A stretch of 64,000 bases of DNA, from the NCBI GenBank assembly GCA_003956705.1, contig QZCP01000091.1:62001-126000 (forward strand). Direction: 5' to 3'. Position numbers and translations under genes: made by a program. The stretch comes from Brevipalpus yothersi (taxonomy: Eukaryota > Arthropoda > Arachnida > Trombidiformes > Tenuipalpidae). The notes under the pieces were generated by a model, which had not been told where the DNA came from, did not search any database, and saw nothing but the letters and a program-made list of their open reading frames with translations. Each line of letters starts with the position of its first letter. Position 1 is the stretch's first letter. Positions 37,049 to 50,500 of the stretch are shown here, piece after piece.

Positions 37049-40000
37049 TTACAATTCAATTTGCTGCAGAGTTAAAACTGCTAGTTTACGAACATGACTG
37101 GGAAGCTGTTTATCTTGCAAGAGAGTTTCGAGAATTTTAACACCACCATCCGCAATGAGAAGAGGACAATATTTAGGCGCTAAAGTGATGGGAATGAATT
37201 GGGATAGATGAGTTGGAAAATCGAACTATTGACATTGAATGAAGAAACTCACAATAAACTCTGGTCAGATTTGCTAGAGCCCAAACTGCCCAGTATTGAG
37301 CTTCATAGACAGGCTTCTCCGTTTTGAGTAACCTTAGAATTGGTTCGAAAGATCTGAGAAATGTATGAGAAATAGTTTTAGCATAATAAGAATGGAAATC
37401 AATGCAATTCATAAAGAATCATCACCTATAATTTATGTTGCGTCTTGAATTTATTTGCCACCGGCCAATAGCCATTCTCATTCGGTAGAGAATATCAGCT
37501 CTATCTGTTTTGGATAATAGTTGATTCCAAACTTCCTCACCATCCGAGACTGTCAAAGAGAGATCATACAACATTGATCGTACATACAACATGAATGAGG
37601 ATATTTTAGAGCTTACCAATATGTGAGAGAATACCAGCAGCATTATAGCTGACTTCGATTCCATCACTCTCGCTGGCAAGCAAATTGCTGAATCGAGTAA
37701 TATAATCGGCCTCCATCAATCTAGGTCGAAGGGTTTCACACTCAGCGACATTTCCGAGTAATCCCATCATATTTCTCAGAAGATCTGGAAGAAAAATTAT
37801 CAATTCAGTTCTTATAACTTCAATTAACCTCAATGAGACTTGTTAGTCAGGTGGACTTACCAGGAGGATCTGGGAAAGCCTCCATGCACCTAACGAACAG
37901 GTCCATTCCCAAGTTGTCCAAGAAACGTTCACAATTGGTAGGATTTTCGTCTATAAAATTGAGCATCATTGATTTTTTAGAGTCAGAAAAGTTCCAGTTG
38001 AGGTTCAGTTTCGCTTTCTTATGGTATGTGTTCTCTGAAACTTACCTGTAACATTCCAAATTGTACTCCATGCTATCTCCATCACTTCATCACACTGATT
38101 CTTGGCTAATTTATTTCTTATCAGCTTTACAAGTTTTTCGATGGCTCCCAAGTCTCCGACCAATGTTTTTTGACCTCTATCAACATGACAAACTAGTGAA
38201 TTGAGTAGATATATACCTAACAATAGAAATGAAGAGATCAGATTCGTTCAAAGCTAGAAGGAATATACAAAAATTACCTAATCTTTGAATGAATTCTTCT
38301 TCTTCATTCATTACAATGAATAAAAGAAGTTTGACCACTCTTGGATACTCGAAAAGCTGAAAGAGATTGGAAAATGATAACATCAGATAGACTTATCTTA
38401 CTATTTGTAATGGAAGTTAACTCACCACATCATGGGGCAATTTGAAATGAATCATGGTTAAACTACCGTTGCGAAGCATCTGAAACGATACATACATCCT
38501 GTTGAGTCAATTCGTGATCAATATCGAAAGATTTACATACCGTTGAATCATTCTGAAATCGATGCATAGCATCCAAGAGTCTCGAAACGATAGGTCTGGA
38601 GAGAAAAAGAAAGACAAACCCATATTGGAGCTAATTATTCGTTATAGAAAGGGGAATATAACCGACCTTTTCATCAAAGGAGAGTAGTTTTTGGCATCCT
38701 CAGACTTGACCATATAAAACAAAGACGCTGAGGCTGCGATTTGGATAGGCTTCTCTTCCAAATGTCTCTCCATAGCAGTAAGGACACAATTGAGAGAACG
38801 AACGATATCATGAAATTCGCTCTGAGAGTAGAGAACAACGGTTCAAGCAAAGTCATGGTACTTTCCATAGACTGTATTATAGGGACTCACCTCATGACGA
38901 AAACAATGGAAAAGATCATTCAGGGCTTTCGTTAGAAACTCGCTTCGGTCCATATAAACCTCACATGCAGTTAAGATATGCTCTTCGGTAGCTTCACCAG
39001 CAACACGGAGAGCAGGTAAACAGTGCCTAAATGATCCATCATTAGCAGTATTATAAACTCCCAAGAACTCGAGAGGCCGATTGTAACGACTTTCCAGACC
39101 AACAATTCGATTTGATCCTTTGATGGGAAAGAGAACAAGTGATGAAGTGACAGTTCCACATTAGATCACCAAACCGATCACTTACTTTCACCTGTAAGAT
39201 TAGTTCCAGATATATCAAGATGGGTGAGTTCAGGCAAAGAGGTGACCAGCTCAGCTAAGGTTGAATCTGGAGATTCATAGGAATGCGCCTGACGCTCAAA
39301 AGATGTTGAGATATCCAAATATCTAGAAAAAGAATATTTTTCTTTGAGTTTTGGACTAGAAAATAATGAAGAAAAACCTCACCTCAACTTCTTCAAGGAT
39401 TTGAGACATGATAAACTTATCTGGGTGTTGTAAAGAATGAGAGTTTTTAAATTCTCAAGTTTCAAAGGCGATGAGATGGTCAGAGCCCCACAACTACTCA
39501 AATCAAGATAGGTCAAAGTTTGATTCATTGATGAGGATACAATCAAATCCAAAATGCTATCAGAGATAAATTGAGAGCTATGCGGATCTGGGCCATGGAG
39601 AACGAATGCTTTGAGAGGCAAATGAGGATCAATTTTTTCCTGTAACAAAATTGAATAGATTCGATCAGTGCTAGAACTTTCACACAAGATGAGTGTCAAC
39701 TAACCTTGTTCACCAATCGCTTCCATTCTCTTGCTCGGGGAAATATATTACTACTACCTATGATGAGAGTTTCAAGAGGTGGTAGTCGATATGTTTGGTA
39801 TTTAAGATGCCTAAATTTGCCTGTAGATGTCTTTTCGACCAAATGACCAGAGTTGATTTCAGGAAATTCGAATGTTGACAAGATATAACTCGAAATAGTG
39901 GGTTCCTGGTTTGAGGTGTTGGATAACCGAATCCTCTCACAGGGCGAACTTTCTGAGTGGTAAAAGATTTTCTGAGGAGTCTGAGAAAAATTTCAAGATT

Positions 40001-41538
40001 AGAGACAATCTTTAAATCGTCAAATCAATACTAGTAAATGTTCGCATTATGATTGGAAAGATCTTTGCGAACGATACAAAGATGAAAGAATATGATCAAT
40101 GGACAAGGAAACCTTGGAGAAAAATTGAAGAGGTTGAATTTCCCATCAATCAGTATGCTTTCTGAACAAATTTCCGCTTGAAAGGAATCAATTTCCAGGA
40201 ATTTCTCAGGATTCCTTCCTACTACTTTTTCATGTGAATGTATCAAGTGAGGTTCATAAGTGTCCGATTTCTCATCAATTGGATCTCCGCCAAGTAATCA
40301 AGTTTGAATAATGTTAAATTTCAAAAATTATAAAATCTCTAATGAATAACTATAGCTCTGAGAGCAAATATTCCAAATTTCATCACAAAGAAAGGAATTT
40401 CTCATGCTTGGATTGAATGAAAAGAAATCCGTAAATCTTCCTGAAACTCTAGCATACTCACATCATTCATATCGATTCGTTGAGAATCTGTCACATCACT
40501 TATGAGCCCACTATCTTCATTGATGCTACTCAGGTCCCGTCGAAGTTGCTCGAAGCCGTATTGGAAAACATCCATGGCTTCGAATATAGAGAGGAGATCT
40601 TGTTTGTACCCGACATGAGTTGATTCACAAATCCCAAGGTTGGATGTGATGACACCTCTTTCATATTTTTTATCCAACAGAGCTTTCGAATAGGAATAAG
40701 TTTTCACACTGTCTCCATCATGAGAAATATCTTCCAGAGAATCGGAGAAACAGATTAGATCTGAGCCCTCAACAGATGAGGAGGATGGTGAAACCATAGA
40801 TGCATCTTGTCTCTCACCGTCTTGTTCGGTCAATTTCACATTCACTATAAGACGATCATAATTATCCAAACGACTAGATAAAGTCAATAGGGTTGGAAAA
40901 GAGTTCTCGGTAAGATCTCGACATCCATCTATGTCAAGATATTTCAATGTGTTATGATGTTCACAAAGTAGATGTAGAAGGTCTCGATCTGTTATGGGTA
41001 AATTTGACAATTTGGCCACACTCAGTGGTGTTGAATCAGCTCTAAATTGAGATATAAATCGTGTAACTTTTCCGGGATCGTTAGTATTACTTGGGTTATT
41101 TGCGTTGAGATCACGGAAAACCTGTAGAAAAGTAAAAGAGAGAGAGAGAGAGAGAGAGTGTGAGAGTTTGTTTAATTAGTTAACAATACATCATCTTCTG
41201 TGGTTAGTGTTTTTTTTCTGGTGAGCTCTGAGAAGAGGGAGAGAAAAAGATTGACATCAGAATGATTTCAGATGACTGAATACTTATTCAAGGATAATCC
41301 ACTGTAAACAGTAACACTGATTGTAAACACAGGCACAACACAGATAGACCATCAGTACACCAGACACTGGTCAAGATGATAAAATACATTCCAATAAACT
41401 TACCTCTAAAAGAGTGTTACAAATTTCGGTTGGAAGAGAAACATATTTGATTGGTATATCATTTGAAACAATATATTTAACCACTATTTTGAGTAAAGAT
41501 TCAGGAGAATTGTCTGGTGGAAATATACGTGGTAACAT
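37049..41538 (-). CDS. ZER1: ZER1/ZYG11-family substrate receptor of a CUL2 ubiquitin ligase
   Basis: Sixteen exons in coding order: 41538-41404, 41121-40462, 39980-39705, 39639-39383, 39322-39186, 39117-38891, 38821-38667, 38595-38541, 38479-38426, 38356-38278, 38216-38046, 37950-37861, 37784-37617, 37549-37426, 37353-37253, 37179-37049. They give 939 residues, all in phase. ZER1/ZYG11B recognise N-terminal glycine degrons for CUL2 ligase. The start SPESLLKIVVKY..LPTEIC matches the ZER1 N-terminus. Leucine-rich repeats follow (LKYLDIDGC, LTYLDLSSCG, LTHLDISGTN). Armadillo repeats fill the C-terminal half (LLGNVAECETLRPRLM, GIEVSYNAAGILSHI, WAVWALANL). A Ser/Asp-rich insert in exon 2 (about residues 105-265) makes it longer than human ZER1 (766). 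ATG 41538 fits the family N-terminus, although the frame is open a little further upstream. Confidence 0.92.
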
Positions 41539-42586
41539 TTGCTCACATTTGCTTAAATTATCCAATAGGTAAACATATATGTGAGTGTATTATAAATGTT
41601 CAATTCAAAATTGATACTAATTTAGAGACCTAATTAAAAGCCCACCATATAAACATTAAATCTCTTCCACAATCAAAACAACTTGTTTCAGAAGAGAGAG
41701 AAAAAAAATTCCTCTCTCTTCTCTCTCTCTTTGATTTGCTTTCTCTCTCTCACTTTGCTCACTGTTCAGACTATCGCTTCAACATCGAATCAACAAGAGT
41801 TACTATGACGTCATACGGTTTACTTTTATCCGATTCTATTTGATTCGAAATTGTTCATGAACCATCGAATTATTAGAACTTGTAAAAAAATCGTAGGAAA
41901 CTTGTAGGCCATTTGATTTGAGTGATAAAAATTGAGATGATCGAGGTGATGATGTATGATGACAAAGAGGAACATGTCAGATTCGGTGATGATGTGGGTT
42001 ATCGAAGATGCTCTCTTAGTTTTCTTTCGAGACTTGACCATGTTCGTCATGACCCATCATCATGATATTCAAGTATTAGGTGATTTGCTGATGCTTGTTT
42101 ATGTTGCAATCATAACACAGTTAGTATGTGAAATATTGCAGTTGACATCATATCAAAAGAGGATGAGCTAAGAAATTAAGATTTATCAAAGATTGTAAGA
42201 CAAAATAATAATGATGTATGGTCGTTGCAATGGAGGTGATGTTGGAAGTAACAGATAGTGTTTCAGGAGGAAAAAATTTTTCTTTTAATAATTATTAGTT
42301 TTGTGTTTCAAGTGAGTGGTGGAGATAATCCTTTCGGATAGCGTTTTAACAAGATACAGATGAATTATCTCGTTAACATATATGGTTCTTCAAGACTAGG
42401 CGAGGAAATAACAATCCTGTCTCAAAATAAGCGAGCTAAAAGAGAATAAATTTCAAGATAATTTTTTTTCTTATAAGACATGGAAAGATATCCTCAAAAA
42501 TAAGATGATGAGTGATAATCATTATTATTACTTCATGGAAAAACGGTAAATATTGTTCTCTTCGGAAATATTGAAAAAAGCAGAGT
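41539..42586. other. Intergenic interval between ZER1 and USP8
   Basis: ZER1 5' flank and USP8 3' flank. It contains a GA/CT-rich stretch at 41690-41755, a CRE-like palindrome (listed separately) and otherwise AT-rich sequence without supported genes. Confidence 0.5.
41806..41813. promoter_or_regulatory. CRE palindrome TGACGTCA in the ZER1 promoter
   Basis: A perfect TGACGTCA about 270 bases upstream of the ZER1 start codon matches the CREB/ATF consensus. A perfect 8-mer occurs by chance roughly once per window or less in AT-rich DNA, so function is only suggested. Confidence 0.35.
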
Positions 42587-45500
42587 TCAACTTTTAGTAG
42601 TATAAAATAGAAGATAAGCAGCCCTAGATTTGACATCTTCCTCTGAAGACTCGGTGACCTCATGATCATCATATCCGTACCATTTATTTTCCTCATTCTT
42701 GGAGAAGGCAACATAGTGGCCACCCTCCAGGGTACCGTTGTGATTGACCACACCATACAGATCAAATACAGGTTCAGTGGGGTCATTCAGGCTAGAAATG
42801 ACATTATTTTTTAGATTCAGATCAGTCAATGGGAATTCGACTACGTTTTGTATCTTTTCTCTCAACTTTCCTTCATAAGAGAACCTGAAGATGAAGAGAA
42901 GATAAGATTAATATAAAGGTATCTCTAGGGGGAAGAGATGAACCAATTTACTTACCTATTGAGATGAATGACTAAAATTTTAGGTAATTTGCATATTCTG
43001 ATTCTTTTGATTGCATCTCTCTTAGTTTTACAAGATGGACACCTCCAGGCAGCCTCACCAGTGAGACGCTCTTCATCGGTGAATAAGTCCAAACAATGGG
43101 CAAGAGTACATTCCCCTTCCATGTTGGTAGGGATGGGCAGTGACAAATTGGTGAAGACTTCGAAGGTGTTCGATTGCTTATTGCATACAGTGCATTTCAG
43201 AGAAGACATGAGGAGTCCTTCGAATAATTCTGAGACTATTGACTGACTATGAGATGTATGATGAGTCCAAAATTTGTTGATCGCTATATGAGCAGGATTA
43301 TCATCAGGTTCAATGAAAAGGCCGCTAGAGAGATCCCTTTTTGCTCTATTCAAATCTGCATGAAGCTTTTCGAGAAGCATGCAGAAAAATTCATGAGCAT
43401 CTTGCTGTTCTCCTCCAACAAATGATGGCATGTGATTGACTACAGCATCTTTGAAAATCACTGGTGAGAAAGTCTTCATATGATTGCCTCTGATGTCTTG
43501 AATAAGTACTCCAAGAGCTTCGGCCAGAGCTCCTCCACTACCAAGACGATTGCTACGATTGATATCAGAGATGTGCTTCTGATCTAGGAAGTATCGACGA
43601 AGCTCGACTGTGTCTGCCAGGCATTGCAACACTGCGTTCATGAAGCAAGTATTACCTAGATTTTTGAGACCAGTGCCCAATGCCAAGGCACTTGATTGTA
43701 CACTGTTCAGTTGACCGGGATCATTTTCGATGGGTGAGGAAGCTCCTGAGTGAGCAGAGGACGTCTCGTGATTCAGCTTGGGACTTCGATTGGGAGATGA
43801 GGGCGATTTTGTAGAGTCTTGACTCTTATTTTGAGCTTTATCATCTCCATTGAGCATATTTTTTGTTGTTGATTCACCAAGAGCAACGATTTTGCTCTGG
43901 GTTGTAGTATTTTCTCTGAACCCATTGATATGAGAGGTGCCATTTCGAGACGGACTATGATAAGTTGGTGATGATTCCTCACCTTTGGGAGGTTTGATAC
44001 ATTTAATATCTCTGACTCCCCTATTAAGAGTACCAGGGATGGTCTGAGCTCCTCCAGGTATTCTGATGGATGTATTATTGGTCAACCTATTGCCTCGATT
44101 GGTAAAATCTTCTAATTGAGCTTCACAATCGCAACAAGTACCAGAAGATGAGAAGGAAGAAGATGATGAGGGGGATGAAGAAGTGGGTAATGAAGAGGAA
44201 CCAGATAAATATGGAGGTGATAATGTAGGCGAGTGCTGGAATAAGAAAGGAAACAGTTTAATATTACCATTCTGAATTAATGCTAACAGATGCGTGTCAG
44301 AGGGTTTGAGATCATTCGTGTAAGCAATCTAAGATGGATGTTAAGATAAACTTTTCTCAAGAGGCTCATAGAGTGTCAACAGAAGCTTAATCAGTTCCGG
44401 TATAGATAAAAATTTTTCTATCTTTCTCCAAGATCGCTCAGAAAATAAAGGTAGCTGACAGAACTCTTTTAAAGAGGATATGAGATAAGCTCAAGTTAAC
44501 ACGCCTAGTTTTTGATTGGATGCATCAAAACCTGATACAAAGTGTAAATTTGTGAAATTGACTCGTAGTTCTAAAACTGAAAGGAAAATTATAGGGTATC
44601 TATGATTTTATGGGTCATTAAAGCGAACTTCATGATCATAGGGTATTCTGCCGACACACAAGAGAGTTTGATGCTACAAACCTTTATTTTTACCGAAGAT
44701 GAGGTGATGCAAGTTTTAGTTGAAGTCGAAGTTTTCGACACTCCAATTGATGAGGGAGGTTCTGTAGATGAGAAATGTCAGATGAGTGATTGATTTATCT
44801 TCAATGTGCTTGTTGATAAGAATGAGAAGAAAGAGGACAATTTCACACTCAATAACAGCAGTTAGGAGGATGTTTATCCTACTATGTTTAGACAAAATGA
44901 CGTTACTCACCGAATAAGTCTCTTCGCTTGGTACTAGGGACAGGGCTTCTGGGTGATGGTAACTTTTTGGCGTCTACTTCATCGTAGCCATTGATAACAC
45001 TATTGATATCGTCAATTTTTTCGTGATCCTGCATGTAAAAAGAAATCTGTCATTGGTACTACCGTTCATTCGCCATTAGAGAAAGATCAAGGGGTAACTG
45101 ATAGAAAATTGGTGGGATCGATGGCTGCGATGCCATCATAGTCATCGATGATCTCAATGATCTCATCAATTTTCGAGCAGGCTATTTATTACTTACAGGA
45201 TCAGTACTTGAGCTACTCGTCAGCTCTTTCGTGCTACTAGATTGCTTTTTCTCTGAAGATTTTTCATCAGATGACGAAGAACTTGATTTGCTTGCCTCTC
45301 TCGTTAATCTTGTCGGATCATTGGTTAGAAACGGGTAGCTTTCAAGCCATCCACAGTAGCCACCATTCATGATGATCGGCGACACGAGGCATCTGTCCTT
45401 GGATGTATCCCACTATGGTACAGAGACAAGTTGAAAGAAAGAGGGGAAAAGCAGAAGTTAGGGAGGAAAACAAGATTGTGAATTCATTTTCGCAGAAACA

Positions 45501-46661
45501 GTAACAAGAGAAGGAAATGTATAGAGAGAAAGGGAGACAGTGCAGAAGTTCAGAGGATATATAGAATGAGACAGTGGAATACAAATAGAATCATGATGAC
45601 ATGAGTTTTCATCACACACATACAGTTAATGTCACTTGCGAAACATTTGGCACGATTTAGGGAAAGCTGCTAACATGATACACTAGCCAAATGCTATTGA
45701 TAATGTTGGTTGCAATAAATGGAGCATTGTATATGATGGAGAAAATTTGGCCATCAAATTTTACTTTATCTAGAGGAACATTCTATGATCAGAAGAAAAA
45801 AAGTTCTTGAGCAACGAATTTTTTTTGGTTCCAAAGTGCATATTTAAAAATAAATAATGTACTAGAGTATCCCAAGTAAAAATAATCCTAGGCCTTGATC
45901 TTATGTACATACGAACACATGCACACACAACTTCAAACCGAATCCTTTCTAGGACTTTTCGTCACGAGAGAGAGAGAATGTGGTCAAAAGATCTTATGAG
46001 ATGAGAAAAAATCAAAGTAAACAGATCAAAAATAAATAAGGCTTACCTTTCCAAAGCAATTATAAACAGTTCTAAGATAAACATCATCCGATGGAAGTCT
46101 CGAATTCCAGTTGAATATGATCATCTTGGTAGCCCTATGACGTTCATGAAGCGTATTTTGGGCGGGCAAAGGAAGGGCTCTCAATAATTTTGCAGAGGCC
46201 ATATCTGCTTCGATCAACTCTTCGGGTATACACACCAATTTGATGCGATCACTTTTAATATTATCGATATGAGATCGATTGTAGTGGTCATTTTTACGTA
46301 CATCAAGTAGTAACACAAATTCACTACTCAACGGATCACTTTTGATTCGATTGATCAAATCATACAGCTGATCTGGCTCAATGTTTTCCACATTGGCCAA
46401 CAGTTTTGACTCATCATTATCAACAACATTAACATTAACATTATTTGGATCATCGTTGGTTCGCAGGACAATACGAATATCCTTAAGTTTAGTGGATGAA
46501 TTTAAATCTTTACCTTGCACCACACGATTAGCTGAGCCATCAGCATTAAGTGTATAGTATAGATCATTTGGATTAATACATTTTGGTGTTGTCACACTTT
46601 TATGCTTGATAGCCCGCTTAATTTTGTTTTCAAGCCATCGAACTCTCTTTAAAAACTTCAT
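42587..46661 (-). CDS. USP8: Ubiquitin carboxyl-terminal hydrolase with rhodanese-like domain (USP8/UBPY-like)
   Basis: Exons in coding order: 46661-46047, 45412-45197, 45028-44911, 44111-42956, 42884-42587, giving 800 residues. USP8 removes ubiquitin from endocytic cargo and ESCRT-associated proteins. A rhodanese-like domain covers about residues 110-250 (VLLLDVRKNDHYNRSHID to IIMNGGYCGWLESYP). A disordered Ser-rich linker follows. The USP catalytic domain begins at GLKNLGNTCFMNAVLQC (catalytic Cys near residue 470). A zinc-binding CTVCNK...CPSCK pair lies in the middle and the His box is NHNGTLEGGHYVAF...GYDDHEV. The acceptor for exon 4 (CAATTAG, 44112-44118) was chosen because it is the one that restores phase after exon 3. 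A phase-incompatible acceptor at about 44237 or an extra exon in 44240-44910 remains possible. The usual N-terminal MIT/dimerisation domain is not seen. Confidence 0.88.
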
Positions 46662-46955
46662 TTTATCATCTTGTATAAGATGAAATGATGCGATTCACAT
46701 CACATCATTCACACTGGACACACAAAAAAAATCACTACATTAAATAATTATTAAACATTCTCTCGAAACACATTAAACACATAAACCAATTTGGTTTAAC
46801 CAAAACAAGCACACATTTGAGCGTTTCACGAAAAAGCTTGGGCTGGGATAATATCGATCCTTTTCACACCCTACTCGATCCACACCCAGCTGTTAACTGT
46901 GCAGTTCGAAATTATGAGTACAAGATCTGAAAATTTTAAGATCTATGACTCATCC

Positions 46956-46957
<2 letters not shown>

Positions 46958-47003
<46 letters not shown>

Positions 47004-47047
47004 NNNNNNNNNNNNNNNNNNNNNNNNNNNNNNNNAGAGAGAGAGAG
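46958..47047. repeat. (GA)n microsatellite containing an assembly gap
   Basis: GA units flank a run of 32 N at 47004-47035. The N run marks an unresolved length in the assembly, so repeat size and local coordinates are approximate. It lies between the USP8 start and the HBS1 3' end. The rest of 46662-47558 shows no supported gene. Confidence 0.97.
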
Positions 47048-47558
47048 GCAGGAATGTGCGGAATGTTGCTGGCGGCTTCGAAAATGTAAGTGAAAATGTA
47101 TGCCTTGAGGACTACTGTGGTGGTCTACCAAGGACAAGGTCGTGTTTTTTTAGAGGGAGAGAATTGAGTTTCATGTGTTGGGTCCATAGGTGAGAATGCT
47201 GGCGGGAAATGTGTTGTGGAGTTTCTTTTTTTGTGGGTCCAAAAAAGATGGACAGTTTTTTTCTACATTTTATAATCACAACTGGGACTCAATAAAATTT
47301 TTCTTTTTCTTTTTCTGTTATATAATATCAATATGATCTCTTTACGAAAACAAAAATAAGCCGCGGTTATATTTTGAACGTAAAATGTTCAATGAGAAGA
47401 AAATATTTTGTCTCAAATTCGTTTGCAAAATATGGTACAGAGAAGAGAGATATATAAATGTTAATATTTATGTAAATTGTGCGTTCTTCGACTTGGTCAA
47501 AGATCTGATAGGGCACAAAAGATCTCAAAAAATCTATAAAGAGGAAGAAAAAACGAAA

Positions 47559-50500
47559 TTACAATCTCGAGTCATTATTGAGCAAGGAAGGGGAGGAACA
47601 CCGGAATTGAAATGGAAAACTTACTTTGGTTATGAGTCCGGCTGCAACCGTAACTCCATTTGATCTCAGAGTGATACGTCCAAGATCCTTATAGTCCTGA
47701 GAAAGTTCTAAAGAAATCGGTCTACTAGCTTCCAATTCGACTAGAGCACTTGTATTGCTTGTCAAACATCGAGGTTTGTTTTTCACTACTTTGCCTGTAC
47801 TCTTATTCAATTGAGCGACAATATTCTTTATAACAACCTGTTCCTGTAGATTCTTACAATGAAGAACTAGTGGAAAGCCCTAGAAAAATGCATCGACATC
47901 AGATTCATCCGAGGGCAATTTTTTTCATCAATCAACTCACCTTAGTCAAAGGAACGGGAAGATTAAAAAGAAGAATCCTGGATTCAAATCTTGTTGAGAC
48001 AGGAGAAGGATCATTCAGATCACATACAATATTACCAATAGCAATGTTAGCTGCATCACAGCCAGTTAAGGTAAGGGCTACTTGATCACCTGCAAAAGCC
48101 TGCTGAACATTTGCATCATCCAGAGTTATAGCTGTGGAAGAAATGAGTTTTAATTCAATCAGTCAAAAGAAAAATTCAAAGAGTTCATATACAAACCTTT
48201 TACCACAGCTTGTTCACTATTTGGCATAACAATTAGCCTCTGTCCAATTTGAACAGTGCCCGAGTCTATCTGACCTGAAACACATATTCCTGAAACGGGT
48301 CCCTTGAAAATATCGCTGATATTGAGACGGAAAGACTTTGTCACTGCTCTTTCAGGCTCACTCAAGGAATCTGGATACCATGAAAGCACAATTAGTAATT
48401 GATAGGATTAAAAGAATGCTGAGATAGCAACACTTACCAATTACTTCTAATAAGCATGGCCCTTGATACCAGGACGTTAACTCAGGAATTGCAGAGCGAG
48501 AGGCAACATTTTGTCCATGAAAACCACTACATGGAACATATTTTATATCTTGCTCTTTAAAACCACATTGCTTCTCCAGAAAAGGAGCTAATTTGGCTTT
48601 CACCTCATCATATCGCTCTTGTGACCACTTAACATTATCCAATTTATTGATCACTACAATAAGTTGAGTCACACCCAGTGATCGAGCGAGCAAAGCGTGT
48701 TCCCTTGTTTGTCCTCCGGAATCGAAACCAGCTTCGAATTCACCTCGTGTAGCATCCACGATAAGTATTGCAACATCAGCATGAGAGGCACCGGTGATCA
48801 TGTTGGGTATGAAATCTTTATGTCCAGGAGCATCCAATATATTGACACTCTTGGAGGGAGTCTCGAATCGAAATAGGCCGATATCCATGGTTATTCCGCG
48901 CGTCCTTTCTTCATCAGTTTCATCGAGAATCCAAGCATAAAGGAAAGATTCTTTACCAATTTTCTTTGAATCTGTTTCATATCGATGCATAGACTTCTTG
49001 GAAACACATCCCAGATCGAATAGTAAGCGACCCATGAGGGTACTTTTCCCGGCATCAACATGACCGATAACGACCAAGTTAAGGAGAGGTTTACTTTGTG
49101 AACGAATTTTCTTGAATTCCTCCAACATAGCATCTCGAGACACAGTTTTAACTTGTTTAGTGGTTCCGATAACTTGAGGACCAGCATTCCTATCAGGAGG
49201 TGCAGGACTTTTCTTTCTAGGCCTCTTGTCAACACTGCTATCTCGTTTATCTCGAAGAGGGGAGAGTGATGGCTTGCTATCCAGCTTTTGACCGAAAGAC
49301 AAGTTGGTATTTATTTGGACAGGTTCATTTTGAGATGATGATTTTGGGGTTTCCTTTGAGATTACTGGAGTAACTGTTATGATAACAAAGAGATATAATT
49401 AAAATGATCAATAAATTGTACGATAAACTATCAAAAAAATCAATGAGAGACCTCGTTGTAGCTTGACAGAATCCTCAACAGCAATTGGAATGGAGAAATC
49501 GAATGATTTCAGGATTGGATTTTCTCGATAGTCGATAAGTCGTTGTCTAATACAACTTTTCGTGAAATCAGGAAATTTTTCATCCTTTCTATACTTGGCA
49601 GTCAGAACGAGCAATAGATTGGACGGTTTCTCTTGAAGCAATTCTTGATGATATTGATAAGACTGAGGCTGCATTCTTCTATCTGATAGAATACTAGAAA
49701 CTTGATGATCAGGTGATGTGAAATCATCTCTCTTTGCAGCAGTTGGGGACCGAAGATGAGATGGGCTGAAAACTTTACTCTGGTGCTCACAAATTAAGAC
49801 CGGTGGATCAGAGCATCCTTGGAGCTCTATGAAACCAAAAGACTCTGTTTGGTTTTGAGACTGAACAGTAGGAGTATCGTTTGGAAAATTGGATGGCACA
49901 TTATTTAAGAATAATGATTCGAAATCATCATCGTCGATTGAGTCAGAGTGAACGTCATTTGATGATTGAAATGTTAAGCGAATGTGATGAGACATTTCTA
50001 AGGGTGATTTTAGAGTATTTGAATCTTGATTTTCACTATTTACAAATGTATCAGAGGAACCATTGGGTGCATCCATGAACAATTGTGACATGAGGTCTTG
50101 AATCCTAGTATCTGTAGATAATTCAAGTTCTTACCTTCCCATAGCCCAAGGAAGGTTCAAGACGAGGAGGGAAAAAAATAATCGAATGGCAGGAAGTTAG
50201 TTTAAAGTCAAGATATTTTCATGTATATATAGACACTACCTGATCTCATTTCTTGATCTTTAGATGGTTCTTCCACTTCTTTAGGTAATTCTTCTTTCTT
50301 CTTTTTACTATCATCACTGTATTTTTCTGGATTGAGGATTTCATCTAGAGCTTTTTCATAACTAAAATGATGCTTAAGAGCTTTCTCTAGTAATAATGAT
50401 TCGGGAACCGTATCACCAACCACGTCCTGTAGTTCTTCCACACACGAGGTGAGTTGAGCTGGATAGAGAAAATTTTGTCAATAAAATAGGCTGATTCTTT

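Noticed and set aside
44112..44240. Ser-rich open frame continuing upstream of USP8 exon 4
   Set aside because: Using acceptor 44237 breaks phase with the preceding USP8 exon. The stretch looks like a polypyrimidine tract, so it was treated as intron.
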